Origin: Deinococcus aquaticus
Lineage (GTDB): Bacteria > Deinococcota > Deinococci > Deinococcales > Deinococcaceae
Assembly (NCBI RefSeq): GCF_028622095.1
Contig: NZ_CP115168.1
Span: 1 to 64,000 of the forward strand
DNA length: 64,000 nt
Reading direction: 5' to 3'
Shown piece by piece: positions 34,559 to 42,865 of the stretch. The notes under the pieces are model-generated. The model did no database searches. It saw nothing but the letters and a program-made list of their open reading frames with translations, and was not told where the DNA came from. The translations under genes were made by a program, and so were the position numbers. Numbering within the stretch: the stretch's first letter is position 1; each line of letters begins with the position of its first letter.

Positions 34559-35182
34559 TCATTGATTTGTCCTTTTTTCATCATACTCAAATGTGTTAAC
34601 TTTCTCTTGCTCTAATTCTGGCTTTGCCTGTTCATTTATATGTTCTCGCTCGTGCTTGATTTGAAATAGGTCAAGTTCATTGTTCACCAAACTTTCCCTC
34701 TTCTGTTCGTCTAAAAGCGACGTAGATATGCTATTTGAAAACGGATCATTGACGAAGCCGCCAATTAAATTTGCAGCAAATGAATCATATGTGGGATTTC
34801 CGGTTAACCCTAGTGCCACATTTGTAGCCTCTCCTGCGCCTGACAAGGTAAGCCCTATTCCTTCAGATAAAGAAATATTTTCCCGTACACCATTGACATA
34901 ACCACGGACCTTTTCCATAAGACTGTCTGCCGCGATGGCTCGATCTAAGAAGACCCCCGTTGCTGTCTCAACGAAGATTTCTTGCATAGGTTTATCTGTA
35001 AAAACAGTATCGAGTGAGCCTTTGGCGATCGAGCCATATACGGGATACATGCTAATAATTCCAGTTAGTGATTGATATACTTGTGTATCACCAATTGAAT
35101 GAACTGCCTCTACAAAATTTTTATTGAGGATGGGATTAGATTCATAGATAGATCTGCTTGGCAAATCTGAATCGTAATACAA
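34559..35182 (-). CDS. AT-rich hypothetical protein with glycine-rich middle
   Basis: 207 residues from a TTG at 35182 with a strong GGGGGAG ribosome site eight bases away. The middle (about 105-150: ISLSEGIGLTLSGAGEATNV, then AANLIGGFVNDPF) is Gly/Ala/Ser-rich and could insert in a membrane or pack as a helical hairpin. The C-terminal 45 residues are highly charged and probably form an extended helix. I recognise no family. It starts 14 bp after the stop of the 360-residue gene, so the two are surely in one transcript. Confidence 0.65.
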   Translation of the reverse strand: MYYDSDLPSRSIYESNPILNKNFVEAVHSIGDTQVYQSLTGIISMYPVYGSIAKGSLDTVFTDKPMQEIFVETATGVFLDRAIAADSLMEKVRGYVNGVRENISLSEGIGLTLSGAGEATNVALGLTGNPTYDSFAANLIGGFVNDPFSNSISTSLLDEQKRESLVNNELDLFQIKHEREHINEQAKPELEQEKVNTFEYDEKRTNQ

Positions 35183-35195
35183 AGTATATCTCCCC

Positions 35196-36278
35196 CTAAA
35201 CTACTATCCTAAGGAATAACTTAGCATGATTAACAGTTAGTCCAAACGAGTCGCTTCCGGCAAGATCAATACTTGTCCCCACATCTGATCCTGCGGGATT
35301 ATTGATTTCTAAAATCCAATTACCGAACGTGCCAGAATTCAATAGGTAAGGGTCACGTCGAAAATTGACACCATCTATAACGGTATCAATCCTATCTATC
35401 ATAATTTTTACTGGAATATCTCTTCCATAAAACTTCCTACTGGGGGCTGTCAGGGTTCCTTTGATATTTAAGAAACGGCCCTTTTGTAAATTCCTATCAC
35501 TTCCTGTTGCATCATCAAAAGAAGGTTTATGGACGGCCACGAGTGCATAATCCAAAACTCTACCGTTTAGGTCTGGATATGTAGAAGAAATATTAAAAGT
35601 AAATGTTATGACTTTACCTACAATCCTCTGCTCAGATAATATTGTAATAACCCGCTGTCTTTGGTGTTGGGTAATCTTTTTATATTCATATTTCAATCTC
35701 TCTATATTTATTATGACTTCCTCAATAGAAATACTCTCATTTTTTATTTTTTCAATCATTTCTTTGGCGATATCGATTTTAAATATTTCGTATAATCCAG
35801 TTATTAGAGAAAGATAATAGCCTCTTAAAGATTCAGTTGATGATTCAAGTAAATCGCTTAGATTAACAATTCTGTCGTCGATATTAAGTGGTGTATTATA
35901 TTTGAAAAAGACTGCTCTAACGGATTCTAGATACTTGCTGATTAAGCCTGATCTTTCATTTATCGCTTGAAGAATTTCATCACTTTTTTCGTCCAGCCCG
36001 GCCTCGGTTATAATATCGTCATTCTTAATATTTTTCAACGCAATATCATAGTCAAGAATATATTTTATTCTTAAAATTTGTGTATCTATTAGCTCTTTTC
36101 TAGTAATGTAGCATTTGTTGCTGTACTCTGAGCAAATTGCAAACAATTCATCTATATCAAAAGGTAGTATTGAAGATGCTTCAAGTTTCCCAAAATAAAA
36201 AGGATCCGCAATTTCAGAAAGCGCGACAGAAGCTCCCTTGTCCTCGATTAGGCTATGAACTTGATCAGTCTTCAACAT
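35196..36278 (-). CDS. AT-rich hypothetical protein, helical N-half and beta C-half
   Basis: 360 residues from the ATG at 36278 with GGAG six bases upstream. Residues about 1-205 are helical and acidic/lysine-rich. From about 210 the sequence turns to strands: GKVITFTFNISSTYPDLNGR, GRFLNIKGTLTAPSRKFYGR, GNWILEINNPAGSDVGTSID. The C-terminal pattern is reminiscent of beta-sandwich domains in secreted insecticidal-type proteins, but I could not place it in a family. It has no signal peptide. It is the largest member of the AT-rich cassette and the best query for identifying the system. Confidence 0.7.
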   Translation of the reverse strand: MLKTDQVHSLIEDKGASVALSEIADPFYFGKLEASSILPFDIDELFAICSEYSNKCYITRKELIDTQILRIKYILDYDIALKNIKNDDIITEAGLDEKSDEILQAINERSGLISKYLESVRAVFFKYNTPLNIDDRIVNLSDLLESSTESLRGYYLSLITGLYEIFKIDIAKEMIEKIKNESISIEEVIINIERLKYEYKKITQHQRQRVITILSEQRIVGKVITFTFNISSTYPDLNGRVLDYALVAVHKPSFDDATGSDRNLQKGRFLNIKGTLTAPSRKFYGRDIPVKIMIDRIDTVIDGVNFRRDPYLLNSGTFGNWILEINNPAGSDVGTSIDLAGSDSFGLTVNHAKLFLRIVV

Positions 36279-36302
36279 ATAACTCCATTTAAAATCATTA
36301 AA

Positions 36303-36665
36303 TTACACCCATGACTTAGAGTTGGAGATAGCACCTAAAATTATGATAATAATAAATGCCCATACTATAACTTTAACGTTGTTTCTCTGCCACCAAGTAG
36401 GAGGTTGCACAGGACTCCTATCACCTGATTCAACGTCCCACTTGGGTATACGATGCCAATTAGAAAAATAGCTTCCATACGCAGTTTTGTGTGCAGTAAA
36501 GATTATTTGAATTCCCGAAAGATCAGGATACAATATAAGCGTTTGAAATTGAACTAACATGTATTGAGATTCCTGAGTCTCGACTTCCAATGAGTAAAGA
36601 TACCACCTATCCTCAATAATTCTGTATGTAAATTTTCGCGGGATACCAGTATATTCATCGTTCAA
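36303..36665 (-). CDS. Small tail-anchored hypothetical protein
   Basis: 120 residues from a TTG at 36665 with a strong AGGGAGG ribosome site. The first ~85 residues are aromatic-rich beta-type sequence (FTYRIIEDRWYLYSLEVE). A single C-terminal membrane segment (VIVWAFIIIIILGAI) ends 7 residues before the C-terminus, giving a tail-anchor layout. No family is recognised. It is the first gene of the AT-rich cassette, 24 bp ahead of the 360-residue gene, and probably defines the promoter region at about 36670-36730. Confidence 0.65.
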   Translation of the reverse strand: MNDEYTGIPRKFTYRIIEDRWYLYSLEVETQESQYMLVQFQTLILYPDLSGIQIIFTAHKTAYGSYFSNWHRIPKWDVESGDRSPVQPPTWWQRNNVKVIVWAFIIIIILGAISNSKSWV

Positions 36666-36730
36666 GTCTTTGGCCCTCCCTTTTTAGAATGGGACAAAAA
36701 TCGTGACATCTGATCACGGACGATGTTTTA

Positions 36731-36740
36731 TTGATAACGG
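36731..36740 (+). other. Orphan IS630-type terminal repeat
   Basis: TTGATAACGG preceded by TA is identical to the left end of the IS630 element at 32545. No matching transposase or right end follows; the next bases differ from both ends of that element. Together with the element at 32545-33596 it brackets the AT-rich cassette. About 240 bp of adjoining DNA to 36983 has no gene. Confidence 0.55.
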
Positions 36741-36983
36741 CACGACTTGGAGTTGGCGTGGTGATATGCGCTGAGTGCTGGATGGGGAGCGATCTCGCTC
36801 AGGCGATTCGAACCCACGCCGTTCTCAATAATTGATCAATTGTATTATATCACAATTCGGTAGTCGAGGTAGTTGGTTGGAACTATTGACCCGGAATAGG
36901 GGTTGACCTGTAGGGCAAAAAATGCGAAAGGGACGGTGCTCAGTACCCGAACCTGGTAGGTCAAGCCGGTAAGGGAAAAAGGC

Positions 36984-37990
36984 AAGGCTCTTCCTGGATT
37001 CCAGGGAGCTGAGGGCGCTCTGATAAACTATCAGCATGCTGAGCTTAATTCAGCTCCTGGACGACGAAAAATGCTTCAAAGTCGTGCGGGAACTCCGTTG
37101 GCCCGATGGCGTGGCTTGCCCGCACTGCCACGCACCATACGTGGTCAAGCAGGGCCGGGACGACACCCAGAGATTCAGGCAGCGATATCGCTGCCTGAAT
37201 TGCCAGCGGAAGTTCGATGATCTGACGGGCACCGTCTTCGCTGGTCACCACCAGCCCTTGCGACAGTGGGTGGCGTGCTTGTATCTCATGGGTCTGAATC
37301 TGAGTAACCGCCAGATCGCCCACGAACTCGGCCTGACCGAAGATGACGCCCAGGACATGACCCGCAGTCTCCGGCAGGGCGTGGTGGACGCGTCCACCAC
37401 GCCCACACTCGCAGGCACGGTCGAGATCGACGAGGTGTATCTCATCGCTGGTCATAAGGGCCAGAGTGATCTGGTGAAAAAAAATCCCGTCCTGGACGTA
37501 TATGGCGACTGAAGGGTAAGCGAGGACGCGGCACCGCCGCATCCGACAAACCGCCGGTCTTGGGGATGATCGAGAGCGGTGGACAACTCGTTCTCCACCT
37601 CTGTGACAACGTTCAGCAGCGGACCATACAGCCCCATATCCTGGACACCATTCAGGCAGGCAGTGTCGTCAACACCGATGAATACTCGATCTACGCCCGG
37701 GTGCCCGCCTGGGGCTACACACACGTCACCGTGAATCACGGAGACCGGGAATGGGCACGTGATGACGATGGCGACGGTACCAATGAAGTCCACGTCAACA
37801 CGATTGAAGGCGTGTGCAGCTTGCTCCGCTCGTGGCTGCGTCCTCATAGGGGCCTTTCGCAGCGCTGGTTGCCGCTCTACCTGGCCTTCTTTCAGGCTAT
37901 GCACAACATCCGTCATCGCGGGTTTTCACTGTTGGAGCCAATGTTGAACCTACTTCTGACCTCAGCTCCCCGGAATCCAGGATGAGCCTT
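36984..37990. mobile_element. IS1595-family element
   Basis: Left end AAGGCTCTTCCTGGATTCCA (36984 onward) and the complement of the right end (to 37990) match over 31 bp with two mismatches. The transposase fills the interior. No clear 8-bp target duplication was seen. Confidence 0.85.
37036..37985 (+). CDS. IS1595-family (ISXO2-like) transposase, frames joined at an A8 run
   Basis: Frame 1 (37036-37512) has a zinc-binding N-terminus (CPHCHAPYV, then CLNCQRKFDDLTG) and the first catalytic Asp in TVEIDEVYLIAGHKG. After a run of eight A (37477-37484) the sense frame shifts: SRPGRIWRLKGKRGRGTAAS leads directly to 37560-37985, with VNTDEYSIYARV (second D) and VNTIEGVCSLLRSWL (N and E). Together they make a normal-length ISXO2-type transposase. 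Either this is programmed slippage, or one base has been lost and the element is dead. The C-terminus runs into the right inverted repeat. Confidence 0.8.
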
Positions 37991-38011
37991 CCCTATTTGT
38001 CTAGGCATTAC

Positions 38012-38460
38012 GCACGGTAGATCGGGGCCGTTTCTCTGAAAAACCCCGTCCCACACGTAAAACGACATGCGGCGCAGCGCCGACCACTTCAGGTGCAAAG
38101 CACGGTAGGTCAGGGCCGTTTTTCTGAAAAATGCTGTCACACACGCAAAATGATATGCAGCGCGGCACCGACCGCTTCAGGCGCGAGGCACGGTAGATCA
38201 GGGCCGTTTCTCTGAAAAACCCCGTCCCACACGTAAAATGACATGCAAAGCAGCGCCGACCAATTCAGGCGCAAGGCACGGTAGATCAGGGCCGTTTTTG
38301 GTGTGCGAGGAGCGTGTCAAGTGGGTAGCTAGACAGCAACACAGGCACGGTAGATCAGGGCCGTTTTCCTTAACAACGTCGTCCCACACGCAAAGTGCTA
38401 TGCAGGACTCCACCAAACAGTTCAGGTGCGAGGCACGGTAGATGAGGGCCGTTTCTCGGT
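38012..38460. repeat. Array of 88-bp repeats, six copies of the core
   Basis: GCACGGTAGATCAGGGCCGT recurs at about 38012, 38100, 38188, 38276, 38345 and 38433. Four of the five intervals are exactly 88 bp and one is 69 bp. The rest of the unit (CCCGTCCCACACGTAAAATG, then a GCGCCGACC-TTCAGG stretch) is also conserved but more variable. Because 88 is not a multiple of three, the array is unlikely to be coding. It starts about 20 bp from the IS1595 end. Confidence 0.85.
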
Positions 38461-38544
38461 TGCTGGCGCGTTCTGGCGTCATCTGCTTGAGGTGCGCGTT
38501 GTTCTGGGATGATCGTCAGGGATTCGGATTCGTGGGTGCCGGGG

Positions 38545-39078
38545 TCAGTGTGCTTCGTGTTCGGCGATCCACTGGAGGGTGAAGTCGCGGATGGTGACGG
38601 TGGCGGCCCGGAGGCTGGCCTGGCCATCGGGGTTTGTCATCTCCATTGCGACGCCTCCGAGGATGCGGGTGTACTTGTTGCCCGTGGGTCTGTGGATCGC
38701 GTAGCCCGCGAGTTGCATGCGGAGGAGGGCCTCGTAGAGGTTCGTTGCGTCAAGGCGGCTGTCGGGATTGATGGCCCGGATGCGGGTCTGGAATTCTTCG
38801 GTGGTGAGGCGGACCGTTCTGGAGGAGGAGTCCTCCAGGGGTTCCGCTTCGAGGAGCACCTGCATGAGGGCGGCGTCGTCACCGTTGGGGACGTGGAAGG
38901 GGGCGCTGAGGATGGTGATGATCTGCGGTTCGCCCCGCCAGTTGCGGCGGTAGTAGATGGCGGAGCGCATGGGGGTCTCGGGGAGGGGAGGGGCGAACAG
39001 GCCGTGGAGCAGCAGGGGCCCGCCGAGTTCAGCTTCGAGTTCAGCCTGGGTGGGGATGTAGGTGGGCAGGTTCAGCAT
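38545..39078 (-). CDS. Hypothetical protein, 177 aa
   Basis: ATG at 39078. Soluble mixed alpha/beta sequence without signal peptide or named motif. A segment LTTEEFQTRIRAINPDSRLD followed by ATNLYEALLRMQLAGYAIHR looks like a small winged-helix unit, so DNA binding is conceivable. It is divergent from the XRE regulator at 39224, with a 145-bp shared upstream region that contains a short palindrome, so the regulator may control it. Codon use is typical of the GC-rich backbone. Confidence 0.65.
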   Translation of the reverse strand: MLNLPTYIPTQAELEAELGGPLLLHGLFAPPLPETPMRSAIYYRRNWRGEPQIITILSAPFHVPNGDDAALMQVLLEAEPLEDSSSRTVRLTTEEFQTRIRAINPDSRLDATNLYEALLRMQLAGYAIHRPTGNKYTRILGGVAMEMTNPDGQASLRAATVTIRDFTLQWIAEHEAH

Positions 39079-39158
39079 GGGTGTGTGGACCTCGGGGTTG
39101 GAGTGCCTGGGGCATCGGGGAAGGTGCCGTGGGTTGACCGTCAGTGTGCATCTATTTC

Positions 39159-39174
39159 TGGTATTTGATTACCA
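39159..39174. promoter_or_regulatory. Candidate operator between divergent genes
   Basis: TGGTATTTGATTACCA is an inverted repeat of TGGTA around 6 bp in the region between the 177-residue gene and the XRE regulator. A related sequence, TTGGGAATAGATTACCAA, lies at 42215-42232, 29 bp upstream of another minus-strand gene; both share GATTACCA. Confidence 0.4.
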
Positions 39175-39223
39175 TTGACGATCTTCACTGTATAAAACCA
39201 CCAGCGGGGCCGACTGTGAGGGG

Positions 39224-39496
39224 ATGCCGAAGACGAACCGGTCCCCCAGTCCCCTGCGCGCGGTGTTCGGGGCGAATCTGCGGGCCGTGCGGAAGGACCG
39301 TGGGCTTTCGATTTTCGACGTGGCGTTCCAGAGCAAGATCGACTGGTCGTACATCTCGCAGATTGAGCGGGGCCAGCGGAATGTGGGGATCGACATGCTG
39401 GACGCACTGGCACAGGCAGTGGGGGTGCCGCTGATTGAATTGCTGGCTCAACCAGCGGCCCAGGACCTTCCGGAGGAACCCCCCGCAGAAGAGTGA
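39224..39496 (+). CDS. XRE-family transcriptional regulator
   Basis: 90 residues; one helix-turn-helix domain fills residues about 14-72: FGANLRAVRKDRGLSIFDVA, then WSYISQIERGQRNVGIDML, then LAQAVGVPLIELL. The C-terminal tail is acidic and Pro-rich with no ligand domain. This is a stand-alone Cro/CI-type regulator. It is divergent from the 177-residue gene and probably binds the palindrome between them. Confidence 0.88.
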   Translation: MPKTNRSPSPLRAVFGANLRAVRKDRGLSIFDVAFQSKIDWSYISQIERGQRNVGIDMLDALAQAVGVPLIELLAQPAAQDLPEEPPAEE

Positions 39497-39680
39497 GCTC
39501 CATGGCCCTGGTGCATGGGACCGGCGCGTCCTGTCCGCAGGGGAACGAGGCCGAGGACCTGAGGGTTCCAGTCAAGGTCGGCCAGTGGCGGGAAAGAGCA
39601 CAGGGCCCTGTCGTCCTGCACTTGCTGCGGACGCGGCACTTGCCGGTCCGGACGCCGCGGCGCACCGGTACAGTGCGGGT

Positions 39681-40154
39681 ATGCGTGTTCCCCTGCTGTG
39701 TCTGTTGCTGCTCGCTCCTGTTTCCCTGACTGCCTGTAACTGCGGTGATTCGGGGCTGTGCCGCTCCGCCCCGAGCGAAGGCAACGCGACCGGGTACGCC
39801 CCGACGGCGCGGTACGCGCCGGGAACGGAAACCCGCGTGAAACTGGAAGTGGCCCTGATCGGCCTGAACGACTCGGAGTCACTGTCGATGGGAACAGGGA
39901 ATGCGGAGGCGCGCTTGGCCGGTCCGGACGTCCTGGCCCTGTTCGACAGCGGGCGGGTCAAGGTGACCTGGGACGGGGTGCCGTTCAAGAAGGACAACGC
40001 ATATGTGACCGTGAAGGTCGCTCCGGATGCCCGCCCCACGGGACCCGAACTGGCTGACGGCCACTCGACCACCATGCAGACCTACATGTACAAGACGGCC
40101 CGCACCACCCAGAGTGCCGGGAGCGTCACGCTCCGCATCCTGGTCGGGCCCTGA
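39681..40154 (+). CDS. Small lipoprotein, copy 1 of a tandem pair
   Basis: 157 residues from the ATG at 39681; the open frame reaches upstream to 39435 but the signal peptide fixes the start. MRVPLLCLLLLAPVSLTAC is a lipoprotein signal ending in an L-T-A-C lipobox, so the mature protein should be lipid-anchored outside the membrane. A cysteine-rich start (CNCGDSGLC) is followed by a beta-rich domain (RVKLEVALIGLNDSESLSM). It differs from the next gene at only about 13 of 157 positions. Function is unknown. Confidence 0.82.
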   Translation: MRVPLLCLLLLAPVSLTACNCGDSGLCRSAPSEGNATGYAPTARYAPGTETRVKLEVALIGLNDSESLSMGTGNAEARLAGPDVLALFDSGRVKVTWDGVPFKKDNAYVTVKVAPDARPTGPELADGHSTTMQTYMYKTARTTQSAGSVTLRILVGP

Positions 40155-40213
40155 AGTGGTCTGTCCGGTCAATGTCGCTCGTCCTGATCCGCTGGGCTGA
40201 TTAAAGTGCGGAC

Positions 40214-40687
40214 ATGCGTGTTCCCCTGCTGTGTCTGTTGCTGCTCGCCCCTGCTTCCCTGACCGCGTGTAACTGCGGTGATTCGGGGCTGTGCCGCTCC
40301 GCCCCGAGTGAAGGCAACGCGACCGGCTATGCCCCGACGGCGCGGTACGCGCCGGGAACGGAAACCCGCGTGAAACTGGAAGTGGCCCTGATCAGCCTGA
40401 ACGACTCGGAATCCCTCTCGATGGGAACGGGGAGTGCGGAGGCGCGCCTGGCCGGTCCGGATGTCCTGGCCCTGTTCGATGGTGGGCGGGTCAAGGTGAC
40501 CTGGGATGGGGTGCCGTTCAAGAAGGACAACGCGTACGTGACCGTGAAGGTCGCCCCGGACGCCCGCCCCACGGGTACGCAGCTGGACCAGAGTTACTCG
40601 ACGACCATGCAGACGTACATGTACAAGACGGCCCGCACCACCCAGAGTGCCGGGAGCGTCACGATGGGCATTCTCGTCGCACCCTGA
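40214..40687 (+). CDS. Small lipoprotein, copy 2 of a tandem pair
   Basis: 157 residues, near-duplicate of the upstream gene, with the same lipobox (L-T-A-C) and length. The 59-bp spacer differs from the upstream region of copy 1. Most differences lie near residues 127-134 (TGTQLDQSYSTTM versus TGPELADGHSTTM) and at the last few residues, the rest being almost unchanged. The pattern indicates a recent tandem duplication with slight divergence. Function is unknown; a cell-envelope role follows from the lipobox. Confidence 0.82.
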   Translation: MRVPLLCLLLLAPASLTACNCGDSGLCRSAPSEGNATGYAPTARYAPGTETRVKLEVALISLNDSESLSMGTGSAEARLAGPDVLALFDGGRVKVTWDGVPFKKDNAYVTVKVAPDARPTGTQLDQSYSTTMQTYMYKTARTTQSAGSVTMGILVAP

Positions 40688-40868
40688 CCGGGATTCCCCA
40701 GAGGGAAGGGTGACCTCCGCGCTGCGGGTGGGGGCCGGTTGGTGCGGCCCGTTCCCACCCGGTTGTCCTGCCGGGCGCTGTGTCTGGGGTCCAGCGGAGT
40801 GCGGTCTTCCGTGAACCTGTTGTCTTCCGACCCGCCTGGCTCGGATGGTGGCCGGTTCGGCCCGCTGT

Positions 40869-41099
40869 TCAATCGGGGGTCGGGTCAGTCCGGTGGGGTG
40901 GGACCGGTTGAGGTTCGACCGTGAGCTGGAGGTGGAAGTGGTTGAAGATGGTCTCCCAGATGGGGGGGATCTTGCCGCGTTCCCGCAGCGCGCGGCTGAG
41001 TTCCTGTGGGGCGAGGCCCATCTGGCGGGCGATGTCAGCCTGACTGAGGCCGGTCTGGCGGATGCGCTCGCGTATGAGGTGCCTGATCTCGTCCGTCAC
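40869..41099 (-). CDS. Small helix-turn-helix protein
   Basis: 76 residues. IRERIRQTGLSQADIARQMG followed by LAPQELSRALRERGKIPPIW is a Cro/CI-type helix-turn-helix. The tail is Pro-rich. It lies 74 bp downstream of the 226-residue secreted protein gene on the same strand, with a strong 38-bp palindrome between them. It may be transcribed separately, or be a late gene of that set. No paired toxin gene was seen. Confidence 0.75.
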   Translation of the reverse strand: MTDEIRHLIRERIRQTGLSQADIARQMGLAPQELSRALRERGKIPPIWETIFNHFHLQLTVEPQPVPPHRTDPTPD

Positions 41100-41152
41100 G
41101 CGGTCATGCTAGATGAAAACGGGGACTGCCCCACAGCAGCCCCAGATCAATA

Positions 41153-41190
41153 TAGGCCGAAACGGTTGACGCGTCAACCGTTTCGGCCTA
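41153..41190. repeat. 38-bp perfect palindrome
   Basis: TAGGCCGAAACGGTTGACG is followed directly by its exact reverse complement. As RNA it would make a stem of about 17 bp with a CGCG loop. It overlaps the last codons and stop of the 226-residue gene. No T-run follows on either strand. Confidence 0.9.
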
Positions 41191-41854
41191 CGGTGTGTGA
41201 CCCATACCGGGCCGGGAACGCGGCTTTCCGGGTGAACGACATCCGGTTCACTTTCAGGTCCAGCACCATCCGCTCCCACAGCACCGGCCGGCTCGACTTG
41301 ACGAAGAGTTCCAGCTTCTCCTTCGCCGGGGGGAACCGTACGGGCCGGAACGTTCCCTCGAACAGCAGGGGACGCAGTGGCCCCCCGTCCACGCGGATCG
41401 CCATGACCGCGTCCGGTGGGAGGAAGCGGCCGGTGAAGGACCCCGTCACCTGCACGTCCGTGTTCATCAGGCCTTCGGGCAGACTGATCCGGATCTTCGC
41501 GGCTTCCACGTACCCGGGTTTGCCGCCACTCTGACCGACCCCCACGACGGTCAGCGGCCAGCTGAGTCCGGAGCCCAGTCGATCGACCAGGGTCTTGAGC
41601 TGAGCCGCCTGAAACGCGTACCCGGTCTGATCGCCGGTGACTTTCACGCCGCACACTTCTCTGGCGAACGGCCGGGTCAGGTTGTACAGCTCCTGGGAGA
41701 ACGTCTGCGTGGGGTTGGGGAAAGCTTCCACACTGCGGTACGTCATGTATCCGGCCGTGTCGAGGCGGAGCGTGGCGCAGTCAGCCGGGGCCGCCGCGTG
41801 TGCTGCTGGCAGCAGGCCGCCCAGCAGCAGAGACCAGGTTGCCGCCCGGCTCAC
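41174..41854 (-). CDS. Secreted hypothetical protein, 226 aa
   Basis: GTG start at 41854 overlapping the stop of the 111-residue gene (GTGA). The first 20 residues (TWSLLLGGLLPAAHAAAP) are a Sec signal peptide with an A-H-A site, so it should be exported. The mature part is beta-rich with one internal cysteine pair (DCATLRLD and EVCGVKV). No family is recognised. The last five codons lie in a 38-bp palindrome, so the original C-terminus may have been altered. Confidence 0.75.
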   Translation of the reverse strand: MSRAATWSLLLGGLLPAAHAAAPADCATLRLDTAGYMTYRSVEAFPNPTQTFSQELYNLTRPFAREVCGVKVTGDQTGYAFQAAQLKTLVDRLGSGLSWPLTVVGVGQSGGKPGYVEAAKIRISLPEGLMNTDVQVTGSFTGRFLPPDAVMAIRVDGGPLRPLLFEGTFRPVRFPPAKEKLELFVKSSRPVLWERMVLDLKVNRMSFTRKAAFPARYGSHTVGRNG

Positions 41855-42186
41855 CAGACACGCTCCAGGTGCTGGTCAAGCAGGAAGGTCAGATGCTGGA
41901 AGAAGTCCGGTACCCACGGCGATGAGGTGACGTCCCACAGGCGAAGGTGGGCGCCGCTGGTTCCAGTGAAGAACCGGACGTCGATGAATGAGTTCGGGTC
42001 GTGTGGCGTTGGCGGAAGATGCAGGAAGAGCGAGGTGGTGGTGTGGCCACTCAGTGTCCAGGACCGACCGTCCGGATGACGGATCTCGTGGATGACCTGG
42101 CCGACCACCTGCGCGAACTGCAGGGGCGTGGTGACGTACGTGGCGTGAAGTGAAACGGGATGTCGGGCGGCGCGGAGTGCAGTCAC
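41851..42186 (-). CDS. Hypothetical protein, 111 aa
   Basis: ATG at 42186. Small soluble protein, aromatic-rich (FIDVRFFTGTSGAHLRLWDV, then WVPDFFQHLTFLLDQHL), without signal peptide. It is translationally coupled to the exported 226-residue protein by a 4-bp overlap, so the two are expressed together. The upstream region contains TTGGGAATAGATTACCAA, similar to the candidate operator near 39159. Function is unknown. Confidence 0.65.
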   Translation of the reverse strand: MTALRAARHPVSLHATYVTTPLQFAQVVGQVIHEIRHPDGRSWTLSGHTTTSLFLHLPPTPHDPNSFIDVRFFTGTSGAHLRLWDVTSSPWVPDFFQHLTFLLDQHLERVW

Positions 42187-42617
42187 GTGGAACCTCCAGG
42201 TGGGATCGTGGATATTGGGAATAGATTACCAACGACCTGACTGGTGGCTTGCCTACTTTGACCAGGCCAGGTCGGCGCCATGAGCCGGAGGGTGCGGAAC
42301 CCCTGACAACCTTGGAAGGTGGGGGGACACCTTGCGCACCGCAATGTCGGACCCGCCCCGCTGGTCTCCATGCTGGCCTGCCCGACCCGGTAACGCTCTC
42401 CGGTGCTGTGCTCATGCCGGAGCAAGAGCATGACTTCAGGCGACGCTGATCCCGCCCCGGTTCCTCTCCTCGCCCCCGCCCGGGCCTGGGCGCACACCCG
42501 CCGTCGCTTGCCCGTCTCTACCTCCCGACTGCTCCCGTCTGTGCCTGGGCCACTGCCTCCCCACCCACCCATTCGACATCAGAACTGCTTCATCGCTGAT
42601 TCCGTGGGCTGCGAATG

Positions 42618-42865
42618 GCGCTGCATGGAACACCTCCGAAGGAGCGCCGTGGTGTTCCATGCAGCGCTGACAGGCGACCTGATCGGGACACCCGCAGAAT
42701 GTCCCAGGGCGATGACCGACTGTCCCTGACGTGTCGTTCCTTCAGGGACAGTCGGTGCCTCAGCCTTCTGCTCCCGGGCGTGGCGGGAGGGGAGACTGCA
42801 CTCTTCCAGGCAAACAGGCCCCCCTGTCTGCTCCTGCCCGGTGACAGTCACAGGTCACCGGGCAG
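42618..42865. other. Cluster of three strong hairpins
   Basis: Perfect inverted repeats: 17 bp (GCGCTGCATGGAACACC) at 42618-42634/42651-42667; 15 bp (ACCGACTGTCCCTGA) at 42715-42729/42742-42756; 12 bp (CTGCCCGGTGAC) at 42834-42845/42854-42865. Loops are 16, 12 and 8 bases. They are not followed by T-runs. A structured RNA, a recombination site or terminators of a lost gene are possible. Confidence 0.7.

Noticed and set aside
38012..38460. CRISPR array
   Set aside because: The whole 88-bp unit is conserved, not only a short repeat, so there are no unique spacers.
41153..41190. Hairpin telomere (protelomerase) site
   Set aside because: Only a lone palindrome is seen, with no protelomerase gene; nothing else suggests a linear replicon.
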